DNA of 64,000 bases, taken from contig NZ_MQWB01000001.1 in the NCBI RefSeq assembly GCF_002257665.1, positions 2,148,322 through 2,212,321 of the forward strand, written 5' to 3'. A model generated the notes under the pieces. The model was not told the DNA's origin, searched no databases, and saw only the letters and a list, made by a program, of their open reading frames with translations. Source of the DNA: Rubricoccus marinus (lineage in GTDB: Bacteria; Bacteroidota; Rhodothermia; Rhodothermales; Rubricoccaceae). Numbering within the stretch: position 1 is the stretch's first letter; each line of letters opens with the position of its first letter. Below, piece by piece: positions 23,197 through 33,322 of this stretch. The translations under genes were made by a program, and so were the position numbers.

Positions 23197-24462
23197 GTGC
23201 TCGACCTTTCCGACGCCTTCGTCCTTCCCACCGGCCCAGATGGCGGCCGCGTGGCCGAACTCCGCGCGTTCACGCACGGCTTGATGCCTCAGACCACGCC
23301 CGCCATCATGCAGGCGTTCTGCGAGGACTGGGCCGAGCGCGGCGTCGACGCTTGGAACGGCGTCCCGGACCGCTGGGACATCGGGCACCAAACGAGTTGG
23401 TGGACCCTACCGGAAGACCTCGGCGACCGGTGGATCTCGCCCCTCCTCAGCGCCGCTCCGGGCACGTGCGTTTTGCAACCCAACGTGCACTGGACTGTTG
23501 CCGCCCTGCTCTCGTGCGACGAGCCGTTCGACGGGCGCACGGGGGTCGTGCTGAGCGAGGCCGAGTTCCCCAGCGTGCGCCACAACGTTCGCCAGTGGGC
23601 GGGACTGCGCGAGATCAACATGCACGAGGTGGCGGCCTCTGGCGCAGACGTGGACGTGGAGGCCATGCTGGATGCAATAACGGATGACACCGCGTGGGTC
23701 TTCGTCTCCCACGTCGGCTTCGCCTCTGGCGCCAAGCTCCCCGACGCGGCCATCCGCGCGCTCGCCGACCGCGCCCACGCCAGAGGCGCGCTTCTCTGCG
23801 TCGACGGCTACCACGCAACGGGCTCGGTGGACGTGGACGTGAATGCGCTCGGCGCCGACGTGTACGTGGGCGGGCTCCTCAAGGAAGCGAGCGGCTCCTC
23901 GGGCAACTCCTATCTCTACGTGCGCCCTGGCCTGGACCTCCGCCCCCGTCTCTCTGGCTGGTTTGCAGACGCCGACCCGTTCGGCTTCAACGCCGCGCCC
24001 GAGCCGCACCCCCGCGTGCGCCGCCGCTTTCTCGCAGGGACAACAGCTGTCGCGTCCATGTACCACGCCGTCGAAGGCCTCCGCGTGCTCCTCGGTCCCG
24101 GCCTAGACGCCGTCCGGCAGGACTCCCTCGACAAAACCGGCTACGCCATCGAGCGGATCGATGCGCTTCTCGCGCCAGAGGCTGCCGGGGCCTCTGGCGT
24201 TCACCTCCGGTCCCCGCGAGAGGCCGAGCGGCGGGGCGCCATGATCGTTCTCGCGATGCCGGACGCGGATAAGATGTGCGCGTGGTTGAAGACACGCGGC
24301 GTGTACACCGACAGCCGCCGCGGGGAAGTCCTGCGCTTCGCGCCGTTCGTCTGGAACACGCAGGAGGACATCGACCGCTGCGTCGACGCCATCGCTGAGG
24401 CGTTGGAGACGGGCGCCCACCTCCGCTACGAGGCGCCGACCGAGGCCGGCCCCGTAACCTGA
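23197..24462 (+). CDS. Class V aminotransferase, kynureninase-like, 421 aa
   Basis: This fold-type I PLP enzyme has LLSAAPGTCVLQPNVHWTVAALLSC, WVFVSHVGFASGAKLPDAAIRALADRAHARGALLCVDGYHATGSVDVDV (Asp contacting the PLP pyridine) and GLLKEASGSSGNSYLYVRPGL (probable Schiff-base Lys). Kynureninase cleaves kynurenine to anthranilate, and a tryptophan 2,3-dioxygenase is encoded at 59016, which supports but does not prove that role. I chose the GTG at 23197 (V/M-LDLSDAFVLPTG); the frame extended to 23107 contains only motif-derived residues. A general aminotransferase or desulfurase role is the alternative. Confidence 0.7.
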   Translation: MLDLSDAFVLPTGPDGGRVAELRAFTHGLMPQTTPAIMQAFCEDWAERGVDAWNGVPDRWDIGHQTSWWTLPEDLGDRWISPLLSAAPGTCVLQPNVHWTVAALLSCDEPFDGRTGVVLSEAEFPSVRHNVRQWAGLREINMHEVAASGADVDVEAMLDAITDDTAWVFVSHVGFASGAKLPDAAIRALADRAHARGALLCVDGYHATGSVDVDVNALGADVYVGGLLKEASGSSGNSYLYVRPGLDLRPRLSGWFADADPFGFNAAPEPHPRVRRRFLAGTTAVASMYHAVEGLRVLLGPGLDAVRQDSLDKTGYAIERIDALLAPEAAGASGVHLRSPREAERRGAMIVLAMPDADKMCAWLKTRGVYTDSRRGEVLRFAPFVWNTQEDIDRCVDAIAEALETGAHLRYEAPTEAGPVT

Positions 24463-24614
24463 ACACCGAGCGCTTTTCCGACGGACCTTTTCCGCCAGAG
24501 GCCTTAGCCTCGCCGGCCTCTTGCGCCGGCAGACGAAAGGGGGATCGTTCAACATCGGCGGCCGGGCGAAGACCTTAAACGGTGAGCCGATGTGGTACCG
24601 AACGCACCCTTCTA

Positions 24615-24707
24615 CCCCGGAGCGTTACGGTTCTGTACCGCTCCGGGGGGGATGATTAAGGCGGGGCGCACCGCCCCTGATGAGGCCCCTGAAGCATTAA
24701 TCGGGGC
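24615..24707 (+). ncRNA. Candidate structured RNA: three consecutive GC hairpins
   Basis: In the 366-base gap 24463-24828, three stems follow one another. They are CCCCGGAGCG/CGCTCCGGGG (24615-24648, with an inner TAC/GTA pair), GGGGCG/CGCCCC (24663-24677) and GCCCC/GGGGC (24685-24707), joined by A-rich linkers such as GATGATTAAG. It does not match RNase P, tmRNA, SRP or common riboswitch cores that I know. The rest of the gap holds no convincing gene. Confidence 0.4.
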
Positions 24708-24828
24708 ATACGGCACGCAGAGGCTCCGAGATGGGGGCATTGTTGAAGAGACGGGGGGACGCCGCGGGAGGCCGGGCGGCTGTGGGCATGGGCCTTGCAG
24801 AAGAGCCCGACAACCTTCCCTCGTGCTC

Positions 24829-25014
24829 ATGCCTTTCTGGACTCTCCGACTCGTCGCTAGCGCTGGTGTCATCGCCCTCTTGGGGCGGTTGCCCGAGACG
24901 CCCAGCGAAGCGTTCGTCTTGAGTCTGGGCGTGTGCCTGCTCGCGTTCGGTGGCCTGCTCATCGCCGACACGCTGCCCCGGTTGCGACGCACACGTCGCG
25001 CCCACCACGCCTAG
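24829..25014 (+). CDS. Small two-helix membrane protein, 61 aa
   Basis: The ATG at 24829 opens MPFWTLRLVASAGVIALLGRL (helix 1). A polar turn (PETPSEAF) and helix 2 (VLSLGVCLLAFGGLLIADTL) follow, then a very basic tail (RLRRTRRAHHA), which would face the cytoplasm. No family was recognised. It ends 9 bases before the sigma factor gene, so the two may be co-transcribed. Confidence 0.5.
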   Translation: MPFWTLRLVASAGVIALLGRLPETPSEAFVLSLGVCLLAFGGLLIADTLPRLRRTRRAHHA

Positions 25015-25023
25015 ACGCCTCCT

Positions 25024-25776
25024 ATGAAGACGCCCCTACAAGCCGCCGCCGTCCGCTTCTCGCACGACCCCTCGGAGTTGAACGGCCGAGACGTTGCCGT
25101 CGCCGCGCTCCCGCTGGTCCGCTCCATGGTTCGCCGCGTAACCCTCCCCGACCATCCTCTGGCGACCTACGCCGACCTAGAGAACGCCGGAATGTTGGGC
25201 ATGGTGCAGGCGCTGCACTCTTACGACCCCGAGCGCGGGACCAGCTTCGCGAGCTTCGCCTACGGCCGCATCCGTGGTGCCCTGATCGACTTCCTGCGCA
25301 CCATCGACACGCTGAGCCGGGACCGCCGCCGCCGTGTGGCTGAGGCTTCGCGCTGCGCCGAGGAGCTTCAGCAGGAGCTCGGCGCCGAGCCCCGCGCCGC
25401 CCAGGTCGCCACCCGCCTTGGCGTGAGCGTCAAGGACTACGACCGCCTCCGCACGGATGCCCAGCAGCGGTTCATGCTCTCCCTCTACGCCGAGAGCGAG
25501 TCCCGCCCCGTGCCGATCGACACGCTCCCTTCCCCCATCGAGGATTGCAAGAACGAGGCGGTCGAGCGCCGCTCGCTCTACGACTACGTGGACACGCTTG
25601 TGGACTGCCTCCCGGAGCGCGAGCAGAAGATCGTCAACCTGTACTTCCACGAGGGCTGGACGCTGCGCGAGATCGCGGGCGACCTCCAGCTCACCGAGGC
25701 CCGGATCTCGCAGATCCTGTCCAAGACGCTCGGCACCCTGCGCACGCACATGCAGCGTAACAGCGTCGCCGCCTAA
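25024..25776 (+). CDS. FliA/WhiG-type RNA polymerase sigma factor, 250 aa
   Basis: Region 2 (LVRSMVRRVTL, YADLENAGMLGMVQALHSYDPERGTSFASFAYGRIRGALIDFLR), a region 3 helix-turn-helix (GAEPRAAQVATRLGVSVKDYDRL) and region 4 (LPEREQKIVNLYFHEGWTLREIAGDLQLTEARISQILSKTLGTLR) are all present, as in sigma-28-type factors. No flagellar genes or anti-sigma FlgM lie nearby, so the regulon is unlikely to be classical motility, at least locally. A good intrinsic terminator follows. Confidence 0.88.
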   Translation: MKTPLQAAAVRFSHDPSELNGRDVAVAALPLVRSMVRRVTLPDHPLATYADLENAGMLGMVQALHSYDPERGTSFASFAYGRIRGALIDFLRTIDTLSRDRRRRVAEASRCAEELQQELGAEPRAAQVATRLGVSVKDYDRLRTDAQQRFMLSLYAESESRPVPIDTLPSPIEDCKNEAVERRSLYDYVDTLVDCLPEREQKIVNLYFHEGWTLREIAGDLQLTEARISQILSKTLGTLRTHMQRNSVAA

Positions 25777-25855
25777 AGAAAACGGCTACAACGCTTTAGG
25801 CCTCTGGCGAGAGGCCGATACTGAGCAACGAGTCTCCTGAGGGAGAGAGGGAGAC

Positions 25856-25899
25856 GGCCGGGGCCGGAGCGGGTACGCTCGGTCTCGGCCGCTTTTTTT
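25856..25899 (+). terminator. Intrinsic terminator after the sigma factor gene
   Basis: GGCCG/CGGCC and GAGCG/CGCTC stems close on a GGTA loop, followed by seven Ts (25893-25899). The remaining gap to 26089 holds motif copies, a CGCCAGAGG at about 25909, and a TAGGTTAC box at 26060-26067; I see no gene in it. Confidence 0.8.
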
Positions 25900-26089
25900 G
25901 CCCCCGGCGCCAGAGGCCGCCTGTGGGGGAATGCGACGGGTGAGGCAACCGGTCCTCGGCTGGAGTCCATCGCGCAGAATGGAGAGGACACCGCGCAAGA
26001 GGCCTGAGCCCTAGCGGCGTTCTGGGCGCGCCTTCGCGGATCGGCGGTTGCGTTCGCGCTAGGTTACGCACGCACCCTCCCGCTCTCGC

Positions 26090-27580
26090 ATGCTCTGGCG
26101 CTCCGTCTTTTTCGCCCTCGTCCTCGCCTCTGGCGTGAGCGCCCAACCGCAGACCGTCGGCGAGACGCTGCAGCAGATCGAGACCGCCTCGGCGATTGAG
26201 GATGACGCCGAGCGTCGCGTCGCGCTCGACGCGATCTGGAGCGGTCTCCGGACGGCGGGCCAGATTCCGGCAGCTTCCGGTGATTCCGCCCTCTTCCTCT
26301 GGCGCGGGAACGCCTCGGGCGTGAGCGTGGCCGGAGACCACACAGGCTGGAACGCGACGGCGGCGCCTCTGGCGCGGATCGGACGCGGCGACGTGTGGGC
26401 GCGCCTGGAGCGCTTCCCCGCGAACGCGCGGCTGGACTACAAGCTCGTCGTGGGGAGCAACTGGATCCTGGACCCCAACAACCCGAACCAACAATGGAGC
26501 GGGTTTGGCCCTAACTCCGAGCTCCGAATGCCCGCTTGGGAGTTCCCGCAGGAAACCGTGCCCGAGCCGGGCGTCGCCAGAGGCTCGCTTTCCACGGCAG
26601 TCACGATGCAGAGCGTGGCGTACGGCGCGCCCGTCGTGTACCGCGTGTACACGCCCGCCAACGTGGACGTGCTCTCCGACTTGCCCGTGATCTACGTCAC
26701 CGATGGCCACGAGTACGCCGACGACCGCCTGGGCGCGCTCCGCATCGTGCTCGACAACCTCGTCGCCAGAGGCGACGTGGAGCCGGCGATCGTCGTGTTT
26801 ATCGACCCGCGGCTGAACGGACAGAACCGTCGGCAGGACCAGTACGTGCAGAATGCGGGCTTCGCGGACTTCGTGGCGACCGAGCTGGTGCCGGCCGTCG
26901 ACGCCGCGTACCCGACGCGGACCGACCGCGAGAGCCGCGTGATCCTCGGAACGTCTCTCGGCGGCGTCTTCTCCACCTATCTCGGCCTCCAGTACCCCGG
27001 CGTGTTCGGCAAGCTCGCGATCCAGTCGCCCGCGTTCTGGGTCAGCGAAAGCGCGCAGTGGTGGACCGGCCCGAGCCTCTACAGCCTCATGGCCGCCTCT
27101 GGCGAGACTTGGGACGTGCACATGACCACCGGCACGATCAACGACACCGAGAGCGGCGCGCGCCGGATGCGGAGCGCGATGGAGGCTCGCGGCGTACCGC
27201 TCACCTACCGCGAGGTCCCCGAAGGCCACTCGTGGGGCAACTGGCGTGCGCTCCTAGACGACATGCTGCGCGCGCTCCTGCCCGCGAGCGGCTCCACCTC
27301 GGGCGAGGCAACTCCCGAATCCGCGCCAGCGGCCGCGTTGCCGTTCCGAGCGTTCCCCAACCCGGCACAGGCATTCGTGACGTTCGAGGTGCCCGGCGCC
27401 ACGGCGCCCGTACGCATCGCGTGCGCGGATTCGCTCGGCCGCGAGGTGCTCGCCGTCTGGACCGCCGCCAGAGGCCACGCCGTCCGCGTGCCGACCCGCG
27501 CGCTGGCCTCTGGCGTGTACGCCTGCACGGCGACATCTGGCGAGGTCCGGGCCGCTCGCATGCTCACCATCGCGCGCTAG
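26090..27580 (+). CDS. Secreted Fes/EstD-type esterase with a type IX sorting domain, 496 aa
   Basis: The signal peptide (SVFFALVLASGVSA) precedes an early-set (CBM48-like) domain (ALFLWRGNASGVSVAGDHTGWNATAAPLARI). An alpha/beta-hydrolase esterase core follows, with DLPVIYVTDGHEYADD and the nucleophile elbow GTSLGG, and a likely catalytic His in EVPEGHSWGNWR. The C-terminal 75 residues (FRAFPNPAQAFVTFEVPG ... LASGVYACTATSGEVRAARMLTIAR) form a Por/T9SS type A sorting domain, so it is exported across the outer membrane. The substrate is unknown. One copy of the iterated motif encodes LASG in the sorting domain. Confidence 0.85.
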   Translation: MLWRSVFFALVLASGVSAQPQTVGETLQQIETASAIEDDAERRVALDAIWSGLRTAGQIPAASGDSALFLWRGNASGVSVAGDHTGWNATAAPLARIGRGDVWARLERFPANARLDYKLVVGSNWILDPNNPNQQWSGFGPNSELRMPAWEFPQETVPEPGVARGSLSTAVTMQSVAYGAPVVYRVYTPANVDVLSDLPVIYVTDGHEYADDRLGALRIVLDNLVARGDVEPAIVVFIDPRLNGQNRRQDQYVQNAGFADFVATELVPAVDAAYPTRTDRESRVILGTSLGGVFSTYLGLQYPGVFGKLAIQSPAFWVSESAQWWTGPSLYSLMAASGETWDVHMTTGTINDTESGARRMRSAMEARGVPLTYREVPEGHSWGNWRALLDDMLRALLPASGSTSGEATPESAPAAALPFRAFPNPAQAFVTFEVPGATAPVRIACADSLGREVLAVWTAARGHAVRVPTRALASGVYACTATSGEVRAARMLTIAR

Positions 27581-27581
27581 G

Positions 27582-28268
27582 ATGGACGCCTCGCCTACTC
27601 TACTGCCGACCGACGCGCGCCTGCCCGCTCTCCCGCCGGCGGTGCCGAGGCGGCGCTATCCCATCGCGAAGGTCCTGGGCTGGTTGCTCCTCAAGGCGCT
27701 CGGATGGCGGTACGTGGGAGGGTTCACAAACGCCCCGCGGCAGGTGCTGATCGGGTGGCCGCACACCTCCAATTGGGACGGCATCATCGGCCTCGGCGCC
27801 GCGGCGCTGTGCGGCATCGACGTCAACGTTCTCGCAAAGCGCGCGCTGTTCCGCCCACCGGTGGGCTGGATCCTGCGCTCGTTCGGTGGGATCCCCGTGG
27901 AGCGTACGCGGCCCGGCGGACTCGTGGAAGAGGCCATCGAGCGGTTTGAAGCCGCCGAAGCCTCTGGCGGGACGCTCGTGCTCGCGATGGCGCCCGAGGG
28001 CACGCGCGGACGCGGCGAGGGCTGGAAAACCGGCTTCCACCGGATCGCCGTCCGCGCCGGGGTGCCCATCGCCGTGCTGTGCTTCGACTACCGCCGCAAA
28101 GAGATCGGCGTGGTGGGCACCGTGGTCCCCTCTGGCGATCTCGACCAAGACCTCGCGGCCATTTCGGCCCTGCTGGTAGACGTGCGCGGGCGCCACCCCG
28201 AAAAAGCGACGCCTGCGGCCTCTGGCGTGGCGCTCCCTCCCACCGAAACGCGTGCCCCGCGCCTCTAG
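27582..28268 (+). CDS. PlsC-type lysophospholipid acyltransferase, 228 aa
   Basis: The HX4D catalytic motif is HTSNWD (residues about 62-67). FGGIPVERT and APEGTRGRGEGWKTGFHRIAVRAGVPI follow the 1-acyl-glycerol-3-phosphate acyltransferase pattern. It lacks long membrane segments, as many Bacteroidota members do. It begins 1 base after the esterase stop, so translational coupling is likely. The C-terminal 25 residues are low-complexity and motif-bearing. Confidence 0.85.
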   Translation: MDASPTLLPTDARLPALPPAVPRRRYPIAKVLGWLLLKALGWRYVGGFTNAPRQVLIGWPHTSNWDGIIGLGAAALCGIDVNVLAKRALFRPPVGWILRSFGGIPVERTRPGGLVEEAIERFEAAEASGGTLVLAMAPEGTRGRGEGWKTGFHRIAVRAGVPIAVLCFDYRRKEIGVVGTVVPSGDLDQDLAAISALLVDVRGRHPEKATPAASGVALPPTETRAPRL

Positions 28269-28445
28269 CCCGGCGCGCAGAACGCCAGAGGCCAGGACCG
28301 CGTTTGCGCCGTTCAACCGTGCTGGAGGCGTGCCGCCGCGAGTAGCAGTACACGCCTCTGACACTCGGGCGCGAGGCGCGAGGCAGCGGGACAAAACCCG
28401 CTGGTAGAGGGGTGGAATCCACAGCGCGAGAGGCCGCGGCTCCGG

Positions 28446-28453
28446 TACCTTCG
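28446..28453 (+). promoter_or_regulatory. Candidate promoter -7 box TACCTTCG abutting a start codon
   Basis: Only 3 bases separate the box from the GTG of the LD-carboxypeptidase gene. If real, the transcript would be leaderless. Confidence 0.4.
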
Positions 28454-28456
28454 GGC

Positions 28457-29395
28457 GTGCCTCTGCCGCCCCCTTTTACGCCGCTCTCGCGGGTCGCCGT
28501 TGCGGCCCCGTCCTCGGCTGCGCTCCACCGGAAGGACGCCGAGGCGGGCCTGGACGCTCTCCGCGCCAGAGGCCTGACCGTGGAATCCGGCCGGGCACTG
28601 GCGCCGCGCCTGGGCTACCTCGCCGGAACCGACGACGACCGCACGGCCGAGCTCAACGCGCTGTTCCGCCGCGACGACCTGGACGCGATTGTGTGCCTCC
28701 GTGGCGGCTACGGCGCGCTCCGCATCCTGGACCGCCTGGATTGGGACGCGTTGGCGGCCCACCCCAAGCTGATCGTCGGCTACTCCGACATCACCGCGCT
28801 CCACTTCGCCGCCTGGGCACTGGCCGGCGTCCCCGGACTGTCCGCCGCGATGGCGGCACCGGACTGGCCAGACCTGGACCCCGCCAGCGAGCAGCAGCTG
28901 TGGGACGTGGCCTCTGGCGCGCACCCGTGGGAAGTCGTCGGCCCCGGCGGCGAGCCTCTGGCGCCGATGAGCCCTGGCGAGTCGGAGGGGACGCTGATCG
29001 GCGGCAACCTCTCACTTATCGCAGCGCTACTCGGCACGCCGTACTTGCCCGACCTCACCGGCGCGATCCTGTTTATCGAGGACGTTGGCGAGTCGCCGTA
29101 CCGGATCGACGGACTCCTGGCGCGGCTGCACCTCGCGGGCGTGCTCAAGCGGCTCGGTGGGCTCGTCTTTGGCGCCTTCACAGGCGCCGAGCCGCCCAAG
29201 AACCGCCCCAGCCTTGAACTCGACGAGGTCCTCGCGCATTACGCCGCGTTCGTACCCGGCCCCGTCGCCAGAGGCCTGGTCTACGGCCACTTCTCGCGCA
29301 AGACGCCCATGCCGGTCGGCGTCCACGCGCGCCTGACGGTCGGCGCCGACGCGGTGCTGACCACGCTTTCCCCCCTCACCGCGCCGCCGCAGTGA
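28457..29395 (+). CDS. LD-carboxypeptidase (peptidase S66), 312 aa
   Basis: The family opening RVAVAAPSSA, the block LDAIVCLRGGYGALRILDRLDWDALAAHPKLIVGYSDITALH (nucleophile Ser in GYSD), and the later FIEDVGESPYRIDGLLARL and GPVARGLVYGHFSRK (catalytic Glu and His region) identify S66. It trims tetrapeptide stems in peptidoglycan recycling. The GTG at 28457 is preferred because a promoter-like box lies just upstream; the frame is open 15 codons further. The stop overlaps a GTG (GTGA) in front of purN. Confidence 0.85.
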   Translation: MPLPPPFTPLSRVAVAAPSSAALHRKDAEAGLDALRARGLTVESGRALAPRLGYLAGTDDDRTAELNALFRRDDLDAIVCLRGGYGALRILDRLDWDALAAHPKLIVGYSDITALHFAAWALAGVPGLSAAMAAPDWPDLDPASEQQLWDVASGAHPWEVVGPGGEPLAPMSPGESEGTLIGGNLSLIAALLGTPYLPDLTGAILFIEDVGESPYRIDGLLARLHLAGVLKRLGGLVFGAFTGAEPPKNRPSLELDEVLAHYAAFVPGPVARGLVYGHFSRKTPMPVGVHARLTVGADAVLTTLSPLTAPPQ

Positions 29396-29433
29396 CGCCA
29401 CCCCTCGGGACGCCCATTTCTGTACCGCGCCCG

Positions 29434-30072
29434 ATGCGGCTCTCGGTCTTCGCCTCTGGCGGCGGCTCGAACCTCGGCGCGATCCTGGACGCCATCGACG
29501 CCGGAACGCTCGCGGCTTCGGTCGCCGTGGTGGTCACCGACCGCGAGGGCATCGGCGCACTGGAGCGGGCCGCCGCGCGCGGCATCCCGCGCGAGGTCGT
29601 AACGCCAGAGGCCCAGGACTACGCCTCTGGCGCTCGCTTCGCGGATGCGCTGCTGGACGTGCTCGCGCGGTACGACACGCACGCCATCGCGCTCGCGGGG
29701 TATCTGAAGCGAATTCCGCCCGAGGTGGTCGCGGCGTTCCGGCACCGGATCCTGAACGTGCACCCCAGCCTCCTTCCGGCCTTTGGCGGAGCGGGGATGT
29801 ACGGCAAGCACGTGCACCGCGCCGTCCTGGACTACGGCGCCCGGTTCTCCGGCGCGACGGTCCACTTCGTCGACACCGAATTCGACACCGGCCCGGTGGT
29901 GCTCCAGGACACCGTCCCGGTCCACGCCGACGACACGCCAGAGGCCCTCGCTGCGCGCGTGCTGGCCGTGGAGCACCAGGTCTTCCCCCGCGCCCTCGCC
30001 CTTCTCGCCGACGGGCGTCTGAGCCTGGACGGCCGCCTCGTTCGCATCCTGCCAGTAGCCAGTAGCCAGTAG
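29434..30072 (+). CDS. purN: Phosphoribosylglycinamide formyltransferase PurN, 212 aa
   Basis: This purine pathway step 3 enzyme uses 10-formyl-THF. MRLSVFASGGGSNLGAILDAIDAG, ALAGYLKRIPPEVVAAFRHRILNVHPSLLPAFGG (catalytic Asn and His) and GARFSGATVHFVDTEFDTGPVVLQ (catalytic Asp) are canonical. I prefer the ATG at 29434, which gives the standard N-terminus, over the overlapping GTG at 29392. The last codons run into a 7-base tandem repeat that supplies the stop codon. It is followed by purH. Confidence 0.92.
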   Translation: MRLSVFASGGGSNLGAILDAIDAGTLAASVAVVVTDREGIGALERAAARGIPREVVTPEAQDYASGARFADALLDVLARYDTHAIALAGYLKRIPPEVVAAFRHRILNVHPSLLPAFGGAGMYGKHVHRAVLDYGARFSGATVHFVDTEFDTGPVVLQDTVPVHADDTPEALAARVLAVEHQVFPRALALLADGRLSLDGRLVRILPVASSQ

Positions 30073-30103
30073 CCAGTAGCCAGTAGCCAGTAGCCAGTAG
30101 CCA
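30051..30103. repeat. Tandem 7-base repeat (GCCAGTA)x7 at the purN 3' end
   Basis: Seven uninterrupted copies of GCCAGTA run from 30051 to 30099, plus a partial eighth (GCCA). Since 7 is not a multiple of 3, the array rotates through all three frames and provides the purN stop TAG at 30070. Confidence 0.95.
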
Positions 30104-30233
30104 AATCAGCGCAGCCTCTGGCGCCGCGTCAAGCTTCTGGCGCGATATCCCGCGTACCCACGCGCTAGAGGCCCCTGGCGCCGCGAGGCCAGCGTGACGC
30201 TCTGCCACTCCCCACTGCCCCCATCCCTCCGCC

Positions 30234-31850
30234 ATGATCTCCGCTAAGACTCTCCCCCCTCCCGCCGACCGCCAGAGGCTCCGCCGCGCGCTTCTCTCGG
30301 TCAGCGACAAGACAGGCCTCGTGCCGTTTGCGCAACGCCTCGCCGCGCACGGCGTCGAGTTGCTCTCCACTGGGGGGACGGCGCGGGCGCTTCGCGAGGC
30401 AGGCCTGGAGGTCATCGACGTGGCCGACGTGACGGGCTTCCCGGAGATTCTGGACGGGCGGGTCAAGAGCCTGCACCCCAACGTGCATGGCGGCATCCTC
30501 GCGCGGAGCCAGGACCCGGAGGACCAGGCAACGCTGGAGGCGCACGGCATCGGCGCGATCCAACTCGTGGCCGTCAACCTGTACCCGTTCCGCGAGGCGG
30601 TCGCCTCTGGCGCCGATGACGCGCTCGCGGCCGACAACGTCGACATCGGCGGGCCCACGATGCTACGGGCGGCGGCCAAGAACTTCGGCTCCGTCGCCGT
30701 CGTGGTGGACCCCACCGACTACGACGCGCTCGCGGCCGAACTCGACGCGAATGACGGCACGCTCGGGCTCGCCACGCGCCACCGCCTCGCGACGACCGGC
30801 TTCCGTCACACCGCCGACTACGACGACGCCATCGCGCGCTTTTTCGAGGCCTCTGGCGACGACTCCACCTCTGACGATGAAACGGACGTGGCGCCAGAGG
30901 CCCTGCCCGATCCGCTGGAGGTGAGCCTGCCGCTGGCGCTGCCGCTGCGCTACGGCGAGAACCCGCACCAGCGCGCGGGCTTCTACTCCGATAGCGCGCC
31001 GTACCAGACGCTCCACGGCAAGGCGCTTTCCACCAATAACCTGCTGGACCTCACCGCCGCGCTGGACCTCATCGGCGAGTTCGCCGACGCGCCGCCGACG
31101 GTCGCCATTCTGAAGCACACCAACCCGTGCGGCGTGGGTCAGGCGGAGAGCTTGGCCGACGCGTACCGCAAGGCGTTCACGACCGACACGCTCTCGCCGT
31201 TTGGCGGCATCGTGGTGGTTAACCGGGCATTGGACCGCGCGAGTGCGGAAGCCATCGACGCGGTGTTCACCGAGCTCATTATCGCGCCTGAGTACGAGGA
31301 CGGCGTGCTGGACTTCCTCCAGCAGAAGCAGAACCGGCGGCTGCTGACCTACACGCCAGAGGCCTCGGCCCCGGACTACCTGCTGCGGTCGGTTGCGGGC
31401 GGCGTCCTGGCGCAGGAGCCGGACGCGCCGCTCGGGACGGCCGCCGCGCTCCGCGAGCGCTGCTCAGTCGCCACCCAGCGCGCCCCCTCGGATGGTGAGT
31501 GGGCCGACCTCGACTTCGCGTGGCGCGTCTGCAAGCACGTCAAGAGCAACGCCATCGTCTACGCGAAAGGTGGCGCCACGCTCGGTATTGGCGCGGGTCA
31601 GATGAGCCGGATCGACGCCAGCGAGGTCGCGGTCCGCAAGGCGGGCAAGGAAAGCCTGGACCTTGCCGGCTCGGTCGTGGCGAGTGACGCCTTCTTCCCC
31701 TTCGCGGATGGGCTTCTGGCGGCTGCGGACGCGGGGGCCGTCGCGGCCATCCAGCCCGGCGGCAGCGTCCGGGACGACGAGGTCATCGAGGCCGCCGACG
31801 CCAGAGGCATGGCAATGGTGTTTACCGGCGCCCGTCACTTCCGGCACTGA
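30234..31850 (+). CDS. purH: Bifunctional AICAR transformylase/IMP cyclohydrolase PurH, 538 aa
   Basis: The N-terminal IMP cyclohydrolase (MGS-like) domain shows [37 protein letters not shown] and NLYPF. The transformylase domain shows [22 protein letters not shown] (catalytic Lys and His) and the C-terminal [38 protein letters not shown]. It catalyses the last two steps of IMP synthesis. A Gly/Asp/Ser-rich insert near residues 205-222 is variable and motif-bearing. It lies downstream of purN with a repeat-filled 160-base spacer. Confidence 0.95.
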   Translation: MISAKTLPPPADRQRLRRALLSVSDKTGLVPFAQRLAAHGVELLSTGGTARALREAGLEVIDVADVTGFPEILDGRVKSLHPNVHGGILARSQDPEDQATLEAHGIGAIQLVAVNLYPFREAVASGADDALAADNVDIGGPTMLRAAAKNFGSVAVVVDPTDYDALAAELDANDGTLGLATRHRLATTGFRHTADYDDAIARFFEASGDDSTSDDETDVAPEALPDPLEVSLPLALPLRYGENPHQRAGFYSDSAPYQTLHGKALSTNNLLDLTAALDLIGEFADAPPTVAILKHTNPCGVGQAESLADAYRKAFTTDTLSPFGGIVVVNRALDRASAEAIDAVFTELIIAPEYEDGVLDFLQQKQNRRLLTYTPEASAPDYLLRSVAGGVLAQEPDAPLGTAAALRERCSVATQRAPSDGEWADLDFAWRVCKHVKSNAIVYAKGGATLGIGAGQMSRIDASEVAVRKAGKESLDLAGSVVASDAFFPFADGLLAAADAGAVAAIQPGGSVRDDEVIEAADARGMAMVFTGARHFRH

Positions 31851-31885
31851 GCCTCTGGCGGGCGCGGCCAACAGTCCCGCCGTGG

Positions 31886-31901
31886 CCTCTGGCGCCAGAG
31901 G
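31886..31901. repeat. Perfect CCTCTGGCGCCAGAGG palindrome after purH
   Basis: It lies 35 bases after the purH stop and extends with GG/CC flanks to 20 bases. The following bases to 32150 hold a promoter-like box and an untranslated leader but no gene that I can see. Confidence 0.85.
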
Positions 31902-31991
31902 CCGCGGCGGAGGGCAACGGCACCCTGTCCCAACGCATACCTCTTCGAAAAATCAAGGCAGAGCTTAAGACATACCGCCTAACCCGCTGCG

Positions 31992-31999
31992 TACCTTGT
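31992..31999 (+). promoter_or_regulatory. Candidate promoter -7 box TACCTTGT for mreB
   Basis: It is the only good TAnnTT box between purH and mreB, with an AT-richer stretch (CTTCGAAAAATCAAGG) upstream. It implies a leader of about 145 bases. Confidence 0.35.
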
Positions 32000-32150
32000 C
32001 GCTCGGCCGTTTTAGTGCTCCAACAGGGGTGACTAAGGCGGCCGCTTTCGTGGCTCCCTTGCCTTTTCCCGCTCCGACCGGGCCCTCGCCAGAGGCACCG
32101 CTTCTGGCCTGGGGCCCTGTCCGAGCGTCCTCTGATCCCTCCACCTTCCC

Positions 32151-33161
<1,011 letters not shown>

Positions 33162-33258
33162 GGCGCCTCTGGCGTCCTGCACTCGGCCTCTGGCGTTGGC
33201 GCCAGAGGTCGAGTCGTTTTCAGACCCGGCCCGCAAGCCCGCCCCTCGCGGCTCGGCG

Positions 33259-33266
33259 TAGGTTCG
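33259..33266 (+). promoter_or_regulatory. Candidate promoter -7 box TAGGTTCG upstream of mreC
   Basis: It lies 56 bases before the mreC ATG. The same octamer precedes the GNAT gene at 40303. Confidence 0.4.
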
Positions 33267-33322
33267 GGAACGCGAAGGCGCCTCGGTCGTGAGGAGCCCG
33301 CCCCTCTCCCCCTCCCGTCTCG

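Noticed and set aside
30073..30104. Minus-strand frame reading the 7-base array as LLATGYWLLATGYW
   Set aside because: It is simply translation of the tandem repeat, with no gene-like flanks.
31979..31985. GCCTAAC followed by CCGCTGCG upstream of mreB, resembling an attC R'' box
   Set aside because: No GTTRRRY partner or pairing arm lies within the next 150 bases, and the region is better explained as the mreB promoter.
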